Made by a program: the position numbers and the translations under genes. From assembly GCF_009932335.1 (NCBI RefSeq), contig NZ_BLJF01000001.1:1984001-2048000 (forward strand): DNA of 64,000 nucleotides, in the 5' to 3' direction. This DNA comes from Pseudomonas asiatica (lineage in GTDB: Bacteria; Pseudomonadota; Gammaproteobacteria; Pseudomonadales; Pseudomonadaceae). Each line of letters opens with the position of its first letter. Position 1 is the first letter of the stretch. The notes beneath the pieces are model-generated. The model saw only the letters and a program-made list of their open reading frames with translations, was not told the DNA's origin and ran no database searches. Below are positions 54,803-64,000 of the stretch, in pieces.

Positions 54803-56131
54803 ATGGCATACAGCCCCGCCCCTGACCAAGGCACGGACACCACCCGCAACGCGCTGTACCGGCGCATCACCCTGCGGCTGATTCCGTTCATTTTCATCTG
54901 CTACCTGTTCAACTACCTGGACCGCGTCAACGTCGGCTTTGCCAAGCTGCAGATGCTCGACGCCCTGAAGTTCAGCGAAACGGTGTACGGCCTTGGTGCC
55001 GGCATCTTCTTCATCGGCTATGTGCTCTGCGGCCTGCCGAGCAACCTGGCGCTCAACCGCTTCGGCCCGCGGCGCTGGATCGCGCTGATGATGATCGCCT
55101 GGGGCAGCCTCTCCACCTGCCTGCTGTTCGTCACCACGCCCACCGAGTTCTATGCCTTGCGCCTGTTGACCGGCGCCGCCGAAGCCGGCTTCTTCCCGGG
55201 CGTGGTGCTGTACCTTTCGCGCTGGTTCCCGGCGGCCCGCCGCGGCCGCATCATGGCGCTGTTCATGTCGGCGATCCCGGTATCGGGCCTGCTCGGCGGG
55301 CCGTTCTCCGGCTGGATCCTCCAACATTTCGCCGCGGGCCAGCACGGCCTGGCCGGCTGGCAATGGATGTTCCTGATCCAGGGCCTGCCGACCGTTGCCT
55401 TGGGTGTACTGGCGGTGTTCCTGCTCAGTGACGGCTACCAGAAAGCCGCCTGGCTGAGCCCGGCCGAACGTCAGCTGATCGCCGCCGACCTGGACGCCGA
55501 TGCCGCCAGCAAGCCGAGCACCACCGGCGACGGCGTGCTCGCCGTGCTGACCAACCCGCTGATCTGGACCTTCGGCTTTGTCTACTTCTGCATCCAGAGC
55601 GGTGTGTATGCGATCAACTTCTGGCTGCCGTCGATCATCAAGAACATGGGCTTCGACAACCCGCTGCTGATCGGCTGGCTCAGCGCCATCCCGTACCTGC
55701 TGGCCGGCGTGTTCATGATCCTCTGCGGGCGTTCTGCCGACCTGCGCAATGAGCGCCGCTGGCATCTTGTGGTGCCGATGCTGATGGGCGCCATCGGCCT
55801 GCTGATCGCGGTGAACTTCGCCGGCAACCCGACCATTGCCATCCTCGGCCTGTCGATCGCCACCATGGGCGCGCTCACCGGCCTGCCGATGTTCTGGCCG
55901 ATGCCCACCGCGCTGCTCAGCGCCGGCGCGGCTGTCGCGGGCCTTGCGATCATCAACTCGGTGGGCCAGATGGCCGGTTTCCTCAGCCCGTACCTGGTCG
56001 GTTTCATCAAGGACCAGACCGGCTCGACCGATGCTGCGCTGTATTCGCTGGCGGCGTTGATCGTGCTGGGTAGCCTGGTGGCCTTGCGGGTTACCCGGGC
56101 TGGCGCGCTGAGTACTGCAAGGGCCAGTTGA
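54803..56131 (+). CDS. MFS transporter, anion:cation symporter type (sugar acid/glycerate uptake)
   Basis: A 442-aa 12-span MFS protein: ICYLFNYLDRVNVGFAKLQM at the first span is the hallmark of the anion:cation symporter (ACS) subfamily that includes glucarate, galactarate and tartrate permeases. LTGAAEAGFFPGVVLYLSRW is also family-typical. ATG at 54803; the frame is open upstream but overlaps the divergent promoter and lacks resemblance. Substrate, a hexarate or glycerate, is inferred from CdaR and glycerate kinase. Confidence 0.9.
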   Translation: MAYSPAPDQGTDTTRNALYRRITLRLIPFIFICYLFNYLDRVNVGFAKLQMLDALKFSETVYGLGAGIFFIGYVLCGLPSNLALNRFGPRRWIALMMIAWGSLSTCLLFVTTPTEFYALRLLTGAAEAGFFPGVVLYLSRWFPAARRGRIMALFMSAIPVSGLLGGPFSGWILQHFAAGQHGLAGWQWMFLIQGLPTVALGVLAVFLLSDGYQKAAWLSPAERQLIAADLDADAASKPSTTGDGVLAVLTNPLIWTFGFVYFCIQSGVYAINFWLPSIIKNMGFDNPLLIGWLSAIPYLLAGVFMILCGRSADLRNERRWHLVVPMLMGAIGLLIAVNFAGNPTIAILGLSIATMGALTGLPMFWPMPTALLSAGAAVAGLAIINSVGQMAGFLSPYLVGFIKDQTGSTDAALYSLAALIVLGSLVALRVTRAGALSTARAS

Positions 56132-56136
56132 ACCCA

Positions 56137-56217
56137 TTCGCGGGCTCGCCCGCTCCCACAGGATCACCACAAGCTCGAACGCTGTGGTATCCCTGTGGGA
56201 GCGGGCAAGCCCGCGAA
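56137..56217. repeat. Family C REP pair, copy C4
   Basis: TTCGCGGGCTCGCCCGCTCC plus CACAGG (56137-56162) against CCTGTGGGAGCGGGCAAGCC plus CGCGAA (56192-56217); one mismatch over 26 nt. It follows the MFS gene stop and precedes the reductase. Confidence 0.85.
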
Positions 56218-56329
56218 GAGGCCAGCCCAGGCCACATAAAATCCACACCCTCCACCGATCGTCAGCTCAACGCATCCCCTCCCCAGCCCAGGCGTCAAAT
56301 GGTTCCAAAGGTCCCTTTGGAGAACCCCC

Positions 56330-57850
56330 ATGACCCAGCACGCCGTAGCTCGCCTGGCCCAACTCGACGAACACCGCCCCCTGCGCGTCCAGGCCGGCAG
56401 CGAGGAGATCATCCTCATCCGCCAGGGCGACCAGGTGCACGCCTATCAGGGCAACTGCCCCCACGAAGGCGCGCCACTCAATGAAGGCGTGGTGTGCGGC
56501 GGCCTGCTGGTGTGCCCCTGGCACAAGGCCGCGTTCGCCGTGGACGAGGGCGCGGTCTGCGAGCCGCCGGCCCTGGCCGACCTGCGACGCTACAAAACCT
56601 GGGTCAAGGGCGACCAGGTCTGGGTCGACGACCAACCCCTGCCCAGAACCGAGCCGCCCCGCCACAGCGACGCCCGCTGTTTCGTGGTGGTCGGCGCCGG
56701 TGCCGCGGGCAGCGCCGCAGTCGCCACCCTGCTGGACCATGGCTTTGCCGGCCGCCTGGTCTGGGTCGATCAGGAGCGCCAACCTGCCTACGATCGTACT
56801 TCCCTGAGCAAATTCGTGATCGCCGGGCAGATGCCGCCCGATGAAGTGCCGGCCCTGCTCGAGCCCGACGCCCTGCGCAAGGGCCAGCTGGAGCGCAAGC
56901 ATGGCAAGGTGCGCACACTGAACACCCAGAAACGCCAGGTCATCCTGGCCGACGGCCAGCAGATCGACTATGACGCCTGCCTGCTGGCCACCGGCGGCAA
57001 GGCGCTGCGGCCCGATATCCCGGGCGTCGACCTGCCTGGGGTATTTACCCTGCGTTCACGGGAGGATGCCGCGCACCTGCTGGATGCTGCCGAGCCCGGC
57101 CAGCCGGCAGTGATCGTCGGCGATGGCTTCATCGGCCTGGAAGCCGCATCGGCCTTGCGCAAGTACGGCGTGCAGGTGCACCTGATCACCCGCCATGAGG
57201 TCCCCCTGGCCCGGCAACTGGGCGAGCGCATTGGCCGTAGCATCCGCGAGTTGCACAAACGCAAGGGGGTCACCTTCCACGGCCCTACCGAGGTCGAACG
57301 GATCGAGGGCCAGGGCAAGGTCGAGGCCGTGCTGCTGGCCAACGGTGAGCGACTACAGACGCCATTGGTGCTGCTGGGTACCGGGGTAAGACCTGCGACC
57401 GCGTTCATTCAGGGCGTGCTGCTGACCGAGGACAAGTCGGTGCAAGTGGACGCTGAAATGCGCGCTGCAGATGGCCTGTGGGCCGCGGGGGATATCGCCA
57501 CCTTCCCCCTCAGCGGGCGCCCGGTGCGTATCGAACACTGGCGGCTGGCCCAGCAACATGGGGTGATCGCCGCGGCCAACATGCTCGGCGAGCAGCGCCG
57601 CTACGCCGACGTACCGTTCTTCTGGACCTACCAGCACGGCCGCACCTACGAAGTACTGGGCCACGCGCGGGACTGGAACCGTATCGAGTTCGTCGGCGAG
57701 CCGGAAAAAGGCCACTTCATTGCCTTGCAATGCGTGGATGAGCGGGTCGAGGCAGTTATCGCCAAGGGCTATTCCGATGCCATGGCGACGCTGTCGCAAC
57801 GCCTGAAGCGCCCGTTGACCTTGCAGGAGGCCTTGGCGCTGATCGGCTGA
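56330..57850 (+). CDS. Rieske-FAD pyridine nucleotide-disulfide family reductase
   Basis: A 506-aa fusion protein. An N-terminal Rieske [2Fe-2S] domain (about 1-105) has GNCPHEGAPL and VCPWHKAAFA, the CxH and CxxH ligands. It is followed by an FAD/NAD oxidoreductase: FVVVGAGAAGSAAVATLL (FAD), a second nucleotide site VIVGDGFIGLEAASALRKYG and an FAD-closing GLWAAGDIATFPL. The order resembles AIF-like 3 (AIFM3)/Nfrl proteins. It probably carries electrons to an unidentified acceptor; no oxygenase gene is next to it. Start ATG at 56330. Confidence 0.9.
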   Translation: MTQHAVARLAQLDEHRPLRVQAGSEEIILIRQGDQVHAYQGNCPHEGAPLNEGVVCGGLLVCPWHKAAFAVDEGAVCEPPALADLRRYKTWVKGDQVWVDDQPLPRTEPPRHSDARCFVVVGAGAAGSAAVATLLDHGFAGRLVWVDQERQPAYDRTSLSKFVIAGQMPPDEVPALLEPDALRKGQLERKHGKVRTLNTQKRQVILADGQQIDYDACLLATGGKALRPDIPGVDLPGVFTLRSREDAAHLLDAAEPGQPAVIVGDGFIGLEAASALRKYGVQVHLITRHEVPLARQLGERIGRSIRELHKRKGVTFHGPTEVERIEGQGKVEAVLLANGERLQTPLVLLGTGVRPATAFIQGVLLTEDKSVQVDAEMRAADGLWAAGDIATFPLSGRPVRIEHWRLAQQHGVIAAANMLGEQRRYADVPFFWTYQHGRTYEVLGHARDWNRIEFVGEPEKGHFIALQCVDERVEAVIAKGYSDAMATLSQRLKRPLTLQEALALIG

Positions 57851-57921
57851 AGCTGCCTTTCATTGCGCCCCGGTTGTGTGTAAAACGGGTAGATCTGCCG
57901 ACTGCACAAGGACCCAAGCGC

Positions 57922-58932
57922 ATGATCTACCGCCCCCTCGGCCACAGTGGCCTGCAGGTTTCCGCCCTTACCCTGGGCAGCATGATGTTCGGCGAGCAAA
58001 CCAGCACCGAAGACGCCCTGCGCATCATCGACAAGGCCTGGGACCAGGGCATCAACTTCATCGACACCGCAGACGTTTACAACGCCGGGCGTGCGGAGGA
58101 AATCGTCGGCGAAGCGGTGGCCCGTCATCGCCATGACTGGATCGTGGCCAGCAAGGTCGGCTTTGGCCCGGCCGATGGCCTTCCCAACCGCAGCGGCCTG
58201 TCGCGCAAGCACATCTTCAATGCCCTCGATGCCACGCTGACGCGCATGGACATGGACTACCTGGACATCTACTACCTGCACCGCGAAGACCACAAGGTGC
58301 CGCTGGAGGAAACCGTGCAGGCCATCGGCGACCTGCTGCGCCAAGGCAAGATCCGCTACTGGGGCGTGTCCAACTTCCGCGGCTGGCGCATCGCCGAGGC
58401 CTGCCACATTGCTGAGCGCCTGGGCGTGCCCAGGCCGGTGGTGAGCCAGCCGCTGTACAACATCGTCAATCGCCAGGCCGAACCGGAGCAGCTCACCGCT
58501 GCGGCCGCCCATGGTCTGGGCGTGGTGCCATTCAGCCCGCTCGCGCGGGGCGTGCTCAGCGGCAAGTATGCGCCGGGGGCGGTACCGGATGCCGGTAGCC
58601 GTGCCGGGCGCCAGGACAAGCGCATCATGGAGGTGGAATGGCGGCAGGAGTCGTTGGCCATTGCCCGGCAGATCCAGGCCTATGTGCAAGCCAAGGGCGT
58701 GGGTATCGTCGAATTCGCGATTGCCTGGGTACTGAACAATCGGCTGGTCAGTTCGGCGATTGTCGGGCCGCGGACCGAAGAACAGTGGGATACCTATGGC
58801 GGGGCGCTGGCGGTGAAGATTACCGCGGAGGATGAAGCGTTCATTGATTCGCTGGTCACGCCGGGGCATGCCTCGACGCCGGGGTTCAATGATGTGGCGC
58901 ATTATGTGAGTGGGCGGTTGGCCCGTAGCTGA
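57922..58932 (+). CDS. Aldo/keto reductase
   Basis: A 336-aa AKR-barrel enzyme: LGLQ-type start MIYRPLGHSGLQVSALTLGS, NFIDTADVYNAGRAEEI (catalytic Asp/Tyr), WIVASKVGFGP (Lys), DIYYLHREDHK (His) and YWGVSNFRGW. It resembles the YajO/AKR11-like group that reduces or oxidises small carbonyls with NADPH. ATG at 57922; the frame is open 16 codons upstream without resemblance. Lies 71 bp after the Rieske reductase; may be independent. Confidence 0.9.
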   Translation: MIYRPLGHSGLQVSALTLGSMMFGEQTSTEDALRIIDKAWDQGINFIDTADVYNAGRAEEIVGEAVARHRHDWIVASKVGFGPADGLPNRSGLSRKHIFNALDATLTRMDMDYLDIYYLHREDHKVPLEETVQAIGDLLRQGKIRYWGVSNFRGWRIAEACHIAERLGVPRPVVSQPLYNIVNRQAEPEQLTAAAAHGLGVVPFSPLARGVLSGKYAPGAVPDAGSRAGRQDKRIMEVEWRQESLAIARQIQAYVQAKGVGIVEFAIAWVLNNRLVSSAIVGPRTEEQWDTYGGALAVKITAEDEAFIDSLVTPGHASTPGFNDVAHYVSGRLARS

Positions 58933-58946
58933 TCGCTCTCCTGTTC

Positions 58947-59043
58947 TGGCCTCTTCGCGGGTAAACCCGCTCCAACAGGATTGCCCATGACTCCAGGGCC
59001 TGTGCAACCGCTGTGGGAGCGGGTTCACCCGCGAAGAGGCCGG
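58947..59043. repeat. Family C REP pair, copy C5
   Basis: Imperfect arms, TGGCCTCTTCGCGGGTAAAC onward (58947-58979) and GTGGGAGCGGGTTCACCCGC onward to 59043. It separates convergent genes (aldo/keto reductase and LLM flavoenzyme). Confidence 0.8.
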
Positions 59044-59048
59044 TAGCT

Positions 59049-60029
<981 letters not shown>

Positions 60030-60041
60030 GGGGTCTCCACA

Positions 60042-60092
60042 GGGATTATCAGTGACTGCCAGTTTCCCTGCTGCGCAGCCAGTGATAAACCC
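60042..60092. promoter_or_regulatory. Imperfect inverted repeat upstream of the LLM gene
   Basis: GGGATTATCAGTGACTG (60042-60058) and its near reverse complement CAGCCAGTGATAAACCC (60076-60092). It lies just upstream of the LLM start and just after the LysR stop, so it may be a LysR-type operator or a 3' hairpin of lysR. Confidence 0.4.
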
Positions 60093-60129
60093 GGTTTCAG
60101 GCCCGGCATAGGGGCCTGCCATTCCCCAA

Positions 60130-61041
60130 TCAGTCCTCCCAGGGCACGCCCGGTTCCCAGCTGGCTACCAGCAGGTCGATGAAGCCGCGTACCCGTGGCG
60201 ACAGGTGGCGCTTGCTTGGGTAGACGATGCGAATCGGGTCCGCTGGCGGCCGATAGGCTTGCAGCACCTCCACCAGGGTGCCGGCGCGCAGGTCGTCGCC
60301 GGTGATGTAGGTGGGCAGGTGAATCAGCCCGAAACCCGCCCGGGCGCCGGCGAGCATCGCCTCGGAGCTGTCGATGTTCAGCCGCCCGGGGTCTTCGCAC
60401 AGGTGCAGCCCCGCTTCGGTATGAAAGCGCCACGGCATGACCTTTTCGCCGGCCAGGAAGGCGATCTTGTCATGGCCGTAGAGGTCGCCGGGCACCTGTG
60501 GTACGCCGCGTGCGTCCAGGTATGCGGGCGAGGCGCAGGTGACGAACTGCTGCCAGGCCACCGTACGGGTCAAGAGTTGCGAGTCTTCCTTCGGCACACC
60601 GATACGCACCGCAACGTCGATACCCTCCTCGACCAGGTCGACGAAACGGTCGGTGAAGCGTATATCCGCGCGCAGCTCGGGCCACTGCTTCAGGTAGCGG
60701 TCGAGAATCGGCAGCACATGGCGCTGACCGAACGACAGGGGTGCTGTCAGGCGCAGGGTGCCGGTGGGCTTGCCACGGCGCTGGGCCATAGTGCTTTCCA
60801 CCTCGTCCAGGTCATCCAGAATCTGCCGCCAGCGTTCATAGGCCACCAGGCCCTCGTCGGTCAGGCTCAGCTTGCGCGTGGTGCGGTTGAGCAAGCGCAC
60901 GGCCATGCGCGCCTCCAGGCGAGCGATGCTCTTGCCCACCGCCGAGCGCGTCAGGCCCAAGGTGGCGGCGGCGGCGGTAAAACTGCCAGCCTTCGCGGCG
61001 CTGACGAAGGCGGTGATGTCGCCGAAGCGGTTGGGTTCCAT
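60130..61041 (-). CDS. LysR-family transcriptional regulator
   Basis: A 303-aa LysR-type regulator: N-terminal winged HTH (about 1-60; ITAFVSAAKAGSFTAAAATL, SAVGKSIARLEARMAVRLLN) and a substrate-binding domain (about 90-290). It is the CrgA-like subgroup (TGTLRLTAPLSFGQRHVLPI). Start MEPNRFGD at 61041; the frame is open upstream but without resemblance. Lies upstream of the LLM gene in the same direction. Confidence 0.92.
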   Translation of the reverse strand: MEPNRFGDITAFVSAAKAGSFTAAAATLGLTRSAVGKSIARLEARMAVRLLNRTTRKLSLTDEGLVAYERWRQILDDLDEVESTMAQRRGKPTGTLRLTAPLSFGQRHVLPILDRYLKQWPELRADIRFTDRFVDLVEEGIDVAVRIGVPKEDSQLLTRTVAWQQFVTCASPAYLDARGVPQVPGDLYGHDKIAFLAGEKVMPWRFHTEAGLHLCEDPGRLNIDSSEAMLAGARAGFGLIHLPTYITGDDLRAGTLVEVLQAYRPPADPIRIVYPSKRHLSPRVRGFIDLLVASWEPGVPWED

Positions 61042-61118
61042 GGGTGGTTCCTGAGTCTGGTGCGGCTGGTTTAGATAGGTATGGATTTGTGAAATGCAAG
61101 CAGGACTGTCGAGAGCGA

Positions 61119-61811
61119 TCAAGCGAAGACCTTGATCACCACTAAATGCACCGGATAGAACAGGTAACCCCAACGCCCCACCGCAGGCACCCGCCAACCC
61201 TCCTGACGCAGCAACGACCACCCGAGCGGAATCGCCAAGGCCGCGGCCATCAGCGTCAGCACGGTAAACGGCGCCAACAGATGCTCCTGCAACCAGCTGT
61301 TGGTCAGGTTCCCCCCCATGGCCAACAGGCAGGGCAACAACCAGGCTGCCCCTTCCTTGCGCCGAGCCATCAACCAGGCGCCCGGCAGCATCACCCCCGG
61401 CAGCCCGTACATCAGCTGTTCGCTGAACAGCCACCCTGCAAGCAGACCGGCAAAGCCAAGCACGCGCGCCGAAATCAACGGATGATGCACACCCCAGGCA
61501 ACCAGCAACCCCAACACCAGGGTCGGCATCACACTGAACGTTGACGAACCACTGTCCAGCCAACGGTACGCAGGTTCCGACAGCACCGCGAACACCAGCA
61601 TCAGCCCCAGATAACGCAGGTTGCCGCGGGTATAGAGCGCACCGCACCTGGTGCGCGCCACATTCACCGCAATCGCCAGGCAAAACAGTGGAAACGCCAA
61701 CCGGCCAACCACGAACAAGCCATCGGCATCAGGCCACAGAAAACGCAGGTGGTCGGCGACCATGGTCAGCATCGCCGTCCACTTGACCAGGTCCAGCCCG
61801 GCTGAACGCAC
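61119..61811 (-). CDS. TraX-family membrane protein
   Basis: A 230-aa inner-membrane protein with about eight spans: LDLVKWTAMLTMVADHLRFL at the start and LFCLAIAVNVARTRC, matching TraX, the F-pilin N-acetyltransferase family, of which most chromosomal members have no known substrate. GTG start at 61811, 3 bp after the stop of the upstream hydrolase gene, so coupled. No conjugation genes are present. Confidence 0.85.
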   Translation of the reverse strand: MRSAGLDLVKWTAMLTMVADHLRFLWPDADGLFVVGRLAFPLFCLAIAVNVARTRCGALYTRGNLRYLGLMLVFAVLSEPAYRWLDSGSSTFSVMPTLVLGLLVAWGVHHPLISARVLGFAGLLAGWLFSEQLMYGLPGVMLPGAWLMARRKEGAAWLLPCLLAMGGNLTNSWLQEHLLAPFTVLTLMAAALAIPLGWSLLRQEGWRVPAVGRWGYLFYPVHLVVIKVFA

Positions 61812-61814
61812 GCC

Positions 61815-62900
61815 TCAGCGCCCGCGCTCGACTGTGGCAGGCCCCAGGTAGCGATCGGTCCACGCGGCCAGCGGCAAAGGTGGCTGCTGCTCGACGATCC
61901 GTCGCCAGATCAGCACCAGGTCGTCGCCATTGAACGTCGCCCCTGGCCCGGCACCCTCCCACAGCGACGGCACATCGGCAATCCAGTGCCCCTGGCTGTC
62001 TCGGTGGGCCATGTTGAAGCGGAACGTGTAGTTACCCGGGATACCCATGCGCAGGTCGCTGACCACCAGCGCATCGCCGATCTGGTCGTAGCGCAGCCAG
62101 TCGTCGGTGAACCAGCGCAGGCGCTGGTGCAACGGGTGCCCGGCCAGCGCTTGCGCCAGTTGAAGATTACGCGGCAAACGTTGCATTTCTGGCGGGTGCT
62201 GGTCGAACCCGCTGCTGATGCCCTCGTAGTAATCGCCATCCGGGGTCTTGGCCAGCACCCGCCAGACCAGGCTGTTGAACGCTATCGGCACGGCACGCAC
62301 CTGGCTGACGGCGATGCCTTGACGGTCGAGGGCAGCCTGGAACCGCTGCTCGGCCGCCATGCGTCCGGCCAGGCCGAACCCCAGGTAGGCTGCGCTGAAG
62401 AGCAAGGCCAAGGTCATTATCTGCACCGCCTTGCTTGTCAGCCCCTTGATGCTTGCGTAGATCACCGCGGCCAGCAGCGGCACGGTGTAGACCGGGTCGA
62501 TGATGAACACCGCCGCCCAGCTTTCCGGGGTGGCCTGCAAGGGCCAGAACAACTGCGTGCCGTAGACCGTGAAGGCGTCGAGCAACGGGTGGGTGACCAG
62601 CACCAGCCAGAACGCCAGGAACAGCCTGGGCAAGGTATAGCCTTTGCCTGGCCAGCATTTGTTGACCAGCCAGGCCAGCAGCAAGGCCAGCCCGGTGAGC
62701 ACGAACAAGGAATGAGAAAAGCCGCGGTGGTAGGTCATCTGCGACACCGGGTCGGCGTAGCGGATGATCACGTCCAGGTCGGGAAGCGTGCCCAGCGCCG
62801 CACCATACAACAGTGAGCGGCGGCCCTGGATGCGGCCGAGCACGGTACCTTGCAAGGCCGCGCCGAGTACGGCCTGGGTGATGGAGTCCAAGGGTGGCAT
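61815..62900 (-). CDS. YdjM/LexA-binding-type inner-membrane metal-dependent hydrolase
   Basis: A 361-aa protein with an N-terminal DUF457/YdjM-like membrane domain: SITQAVLGAALQGTVLGRIQ, LGTLPDLDVIIRYADPVSQM, YHRGFSHSLFVL and THPLLDAFTVYGTQLFWPL (His/Asp-rich metal motifs). The C-terminal half (about 190-361) is a soluble domain with unassigned fold (NGDDLVLIWRRIVEQQPP). Family proteins are membrane-bound metal-dependent hydrolases of unknown substrate. Start at 62900. TraX gene follows 3 bp later. Confidence 0.87.
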   Translation of the reverse strand: MPPLDSITQAVLGAALQGTVLGRIQGRRSLLYGAALGTLPDLDVIIRYADPVSQMTYHRGFSHSLFVLTGLALLLAWLVNKCWPGKGYTLPRLFLAFWLVLVTHPLLDAFTVYGTQLFWPLQATPESWAAVFIIDPVYTVPLLAAVIYASIKGLTSKAVQIMTLALLFSAAYLGFGLAGRMAAEQRFQAALDRQGIAVSQVRAVPIAFNSLVWRVLAKTPDGDYYEGISSGFDQHPPEMQRLPRNLQLAQALAGHPLHQRLRWFTDDWLRYDQIGDALVVSDLRMGIPGNYTFRFNMAHRDSQGHWIADVPSLWEGAGPGATFNGDDLVLIWRRIVEQQPPLPLAAWTDRYLGPATVERGR

Positions 62901-62980
62901 TCCTGAAAGGGAGGTTTCCGGAAGCTAACTTCATCCGGGCCCAATGCGCAATTCCTCTTGAAGGTGCATCTGTAACGGGC

Positions 62981-63094
62981 TGCCTGCACTGGCCTCATCG
63001 CCGGCAAGCCAGCTCCCACCCCGACCGCGTTGAGCTCAAGGTATGCGCTATCCCTGTGGGAGCTGGCTTGCCGGCGATGAGGTCAGTGCAGGCA
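62981..63094. repeat. Family D inverted repeat pair, copy D5
   Basis: Arms of 39 nt at 62981-63019 and 63056-63094 that match as reverse complements except one G-T type position. It lies 80 bp upstream of the hydrolase gene and 49 bp downstream of the porin stop. Confidence 0.88.
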
Positions 63095-63143
63095 ACATAA
63101 GACAGCTGCTCCCACCGGGTTTGCACATGCCTCTATGGATGAT

Positions 63144-64000
63144 TCAGAACAACTGCCAGGTGTACACCAGCGTCAAGCGGTTCTCGTCGATGTCGCTGCG
63201 GTAGTTGGACCGGGCCATGGCATTGCGCACCCGGATCCCCAGCCCCTTCAGCACACCGCCCTGCACCGCATAACCGATGTCCAGGTCGCGCTCGCGGTCG
63301 CGCCCTTCGTAACCCAGCCCGGTATCGACATTGTTACCGGTTATGTAGCGCACGGTCGCGGTCAGCCCCGGCACGCCCATGGCCGCGAAGTTGTAGTCGT
63401 AGCGCACCTGGTACGAGCGTTCGTCGGTGTAGGCGAACTCATAGGTCGGTACTTCGTTACCCAGCGGCGAGATGTTGGCGAACACCCGTGGGAACGGGCT
63501 GTCGCCATAAATGCCCTGGTAGCCGGCATGGAAGCTGTGCCCGCCATGCCGGGCAGTGAACATCGAGAAGAACGCCTGGTTGTCGATGTTGCCGAGCAAC
63601 GCATCGCCGTCCTCGCGCGCGGTGAAATACCCCAGGTTGGCACTGAGCACCCAGTTGCCCAGGGGCTTGCTGTGCTTGAGGCCGACAAAGCCCTGTTCGT
63701 AAATGTCCTCAAGCTGCCCATACCACAGGCTGACGCTGCTCTGGTTGGCATTGAACGCATAGTCACCGCCCAGGTAGTTGAAGGCGTCGCTTTCTACCTG
63801 GCGGATCGGCACATGGCCGAGCATGGCATTCATCTTGCCGTCGCCGCCTTCGTTGCGCAGGTGGATGCTTTTCAGGTGCCCGGCCTGCACGGTCAGGCCG
63901 TCGATTTCCGCCGAGCTCAGGCTGGCGCCCTGGTAGGTCGGTGGCAACAGGCGGATGTCGCTGAAGGTCAGCACCGGCAGGTTGGGTTGCAGTTCGCCGA
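63144..64000 (-). CDS. OprD-family outer-membrane porin (partial, 5' end outside window)
   Basis: The window holds the C-terminal 284 or so codons; the frame stays open to 64000, the window edge, so the N-terminus and signal peptide are missing. The sequence ([53 protein letters not shown] at the C-terminus) matches the OprD porins and is a clear paralogue of the paaM product, sharing RYDY(D/N)F(V/A)AMG. It ends in Phe, as needed for barrel assembly. Substrate unknown. Confidence 0.9.
   Translation of the reverse strand, partial: GELQPNLPVLTFSDIRLLPPTYQGASLSSAEIDGLTVQAGHLKSIHLRNEGGDGKMNAMLGHVPIRQVESDAFNYLGGDYAFNANQSSVSLWYGQLEDIYEQGFVGLKHSKPLGNWVLSANLGYFTAREDGDALLGNIDNQAFFSMFTARHGGHSFHAGYQGIYGDSPFPRVFANISPLGNEVPTYEFAYTDERSYQVRYDYNFAAMGVPGLTATVRYITGNNVDTGLGYEGRDRERDLDIGYAVQGGVLKGLGIRVRNAMARSNYRSDIDENRLTLVYTWQLF

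Noticed and set aside
54620..56248. 542-aa minus-strand open frame opposite the MFS transporter
   Set aside because: Shadow of the ACS-family transporter with low-complexity His/Gln/Arg-rich sequence.
61119..61811. TraX homologue as a sign of a conjugative element
   Set aside because: No other transfer genes are present and TraX homologues are common on chromosomes.

Overview
The window is gram-negative, GC-rich chromosomal DNA from a Pseudomonas of the P. putida group. This is judged from a P. putida-style paa cluster with two OprD-family porins, chromosomal Ku/LigD, a pseudomonad metallothionein, a DyP peroxidase, many GTG starts, and abundant GCGGG-type REP palindromes. No tRNA, rRNA, insertion sequence, prophage or CRISPR array was found. 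All genes look intact; only the two window ends are cut.

Layout. 1-5694: end of the phenylacetate operon (paaE tail, DUF485 protein, permease, porin, ring-opening enzyme PaaZ), closed by a clear terminator. 5.7-11.5 kb: small stress-type proteins (KGG repeat, DUF6555-like), a CheB/CheR/PAS/kinase/receiver hybrid and a Nudix hydrolase. 11.6-17 kb: a stand-alone ClpP-like protease and an iron-permease-family protein (minus strand), then an overlapping DUF72 / endonuclease-exonuclease-phosphatase / cardiolipin synthase / YbhN membrane-lipid operon. 17.2-30.3 kb: metallothionein; ligD followed by a tight four-gene operon (acyl-CoA dehydrogenase, PIG-L deacetylase, NodS-like methyltransferase, GT2 glycosyltransferase). 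A long leftward run converges on it: KGG protein, lipoprotein, haem-oxygenase-like oxidase, methyltransferase, YbdK-type ligase, nucleosidase, SDR and Ku. 30.4-39.6 kb: transporter plus Tat-exported aldo/keto reductase, DyP, a BASS transporter, an orphan CrtZ, a GNAT, a diguanylate cyclase, a DUF4142 protein and a chromosomal KfrA-like protein with a palindromic operator. 39.8-42.75 kb: cytosine deaminase and two TenA-type thiamin-salvage enzymes behind a TPP riboswitch. 42.8-47.5 kb: a large multicopper oxidase and a SCO1-cytochrome c fusion, preceded by a perfect-spacing sigma-54 promoter and an upstream inverted repeat. 47.6-56.1 kb: a GGDEF-EAL protein, an orphan tyrosine recombinase, then SMP-30 lactonase, glycerate kinase, CdaR regulator and MFS transporter (sugar-acid/glycerate use). 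56.3-64 kb: Rieske-FAD reductase, aldo/keto reductase, LLM flavoenzyme, LysR, TraX, a YdjM-type hydrolase and a second OprD porin (cut).

Most intergenic gaps hold paired inverted palindromes of four families (A-D). Family B is about 166 bp and occurs twice in opposite orientation. Family A shows compensating base changes in its stem.

The best candidates for something undescribed are the four-gene operon behind ligD (20565-23627), the haem-oxygenase-like oxidase / methyltransferase / ATP-dependent ligase operon (25779-30042), and the sigma-54-controlled multicopper oxidase unit (42797-47512), which resembles manganese-oxidation loci. Functions for the first two are inferred from families only.
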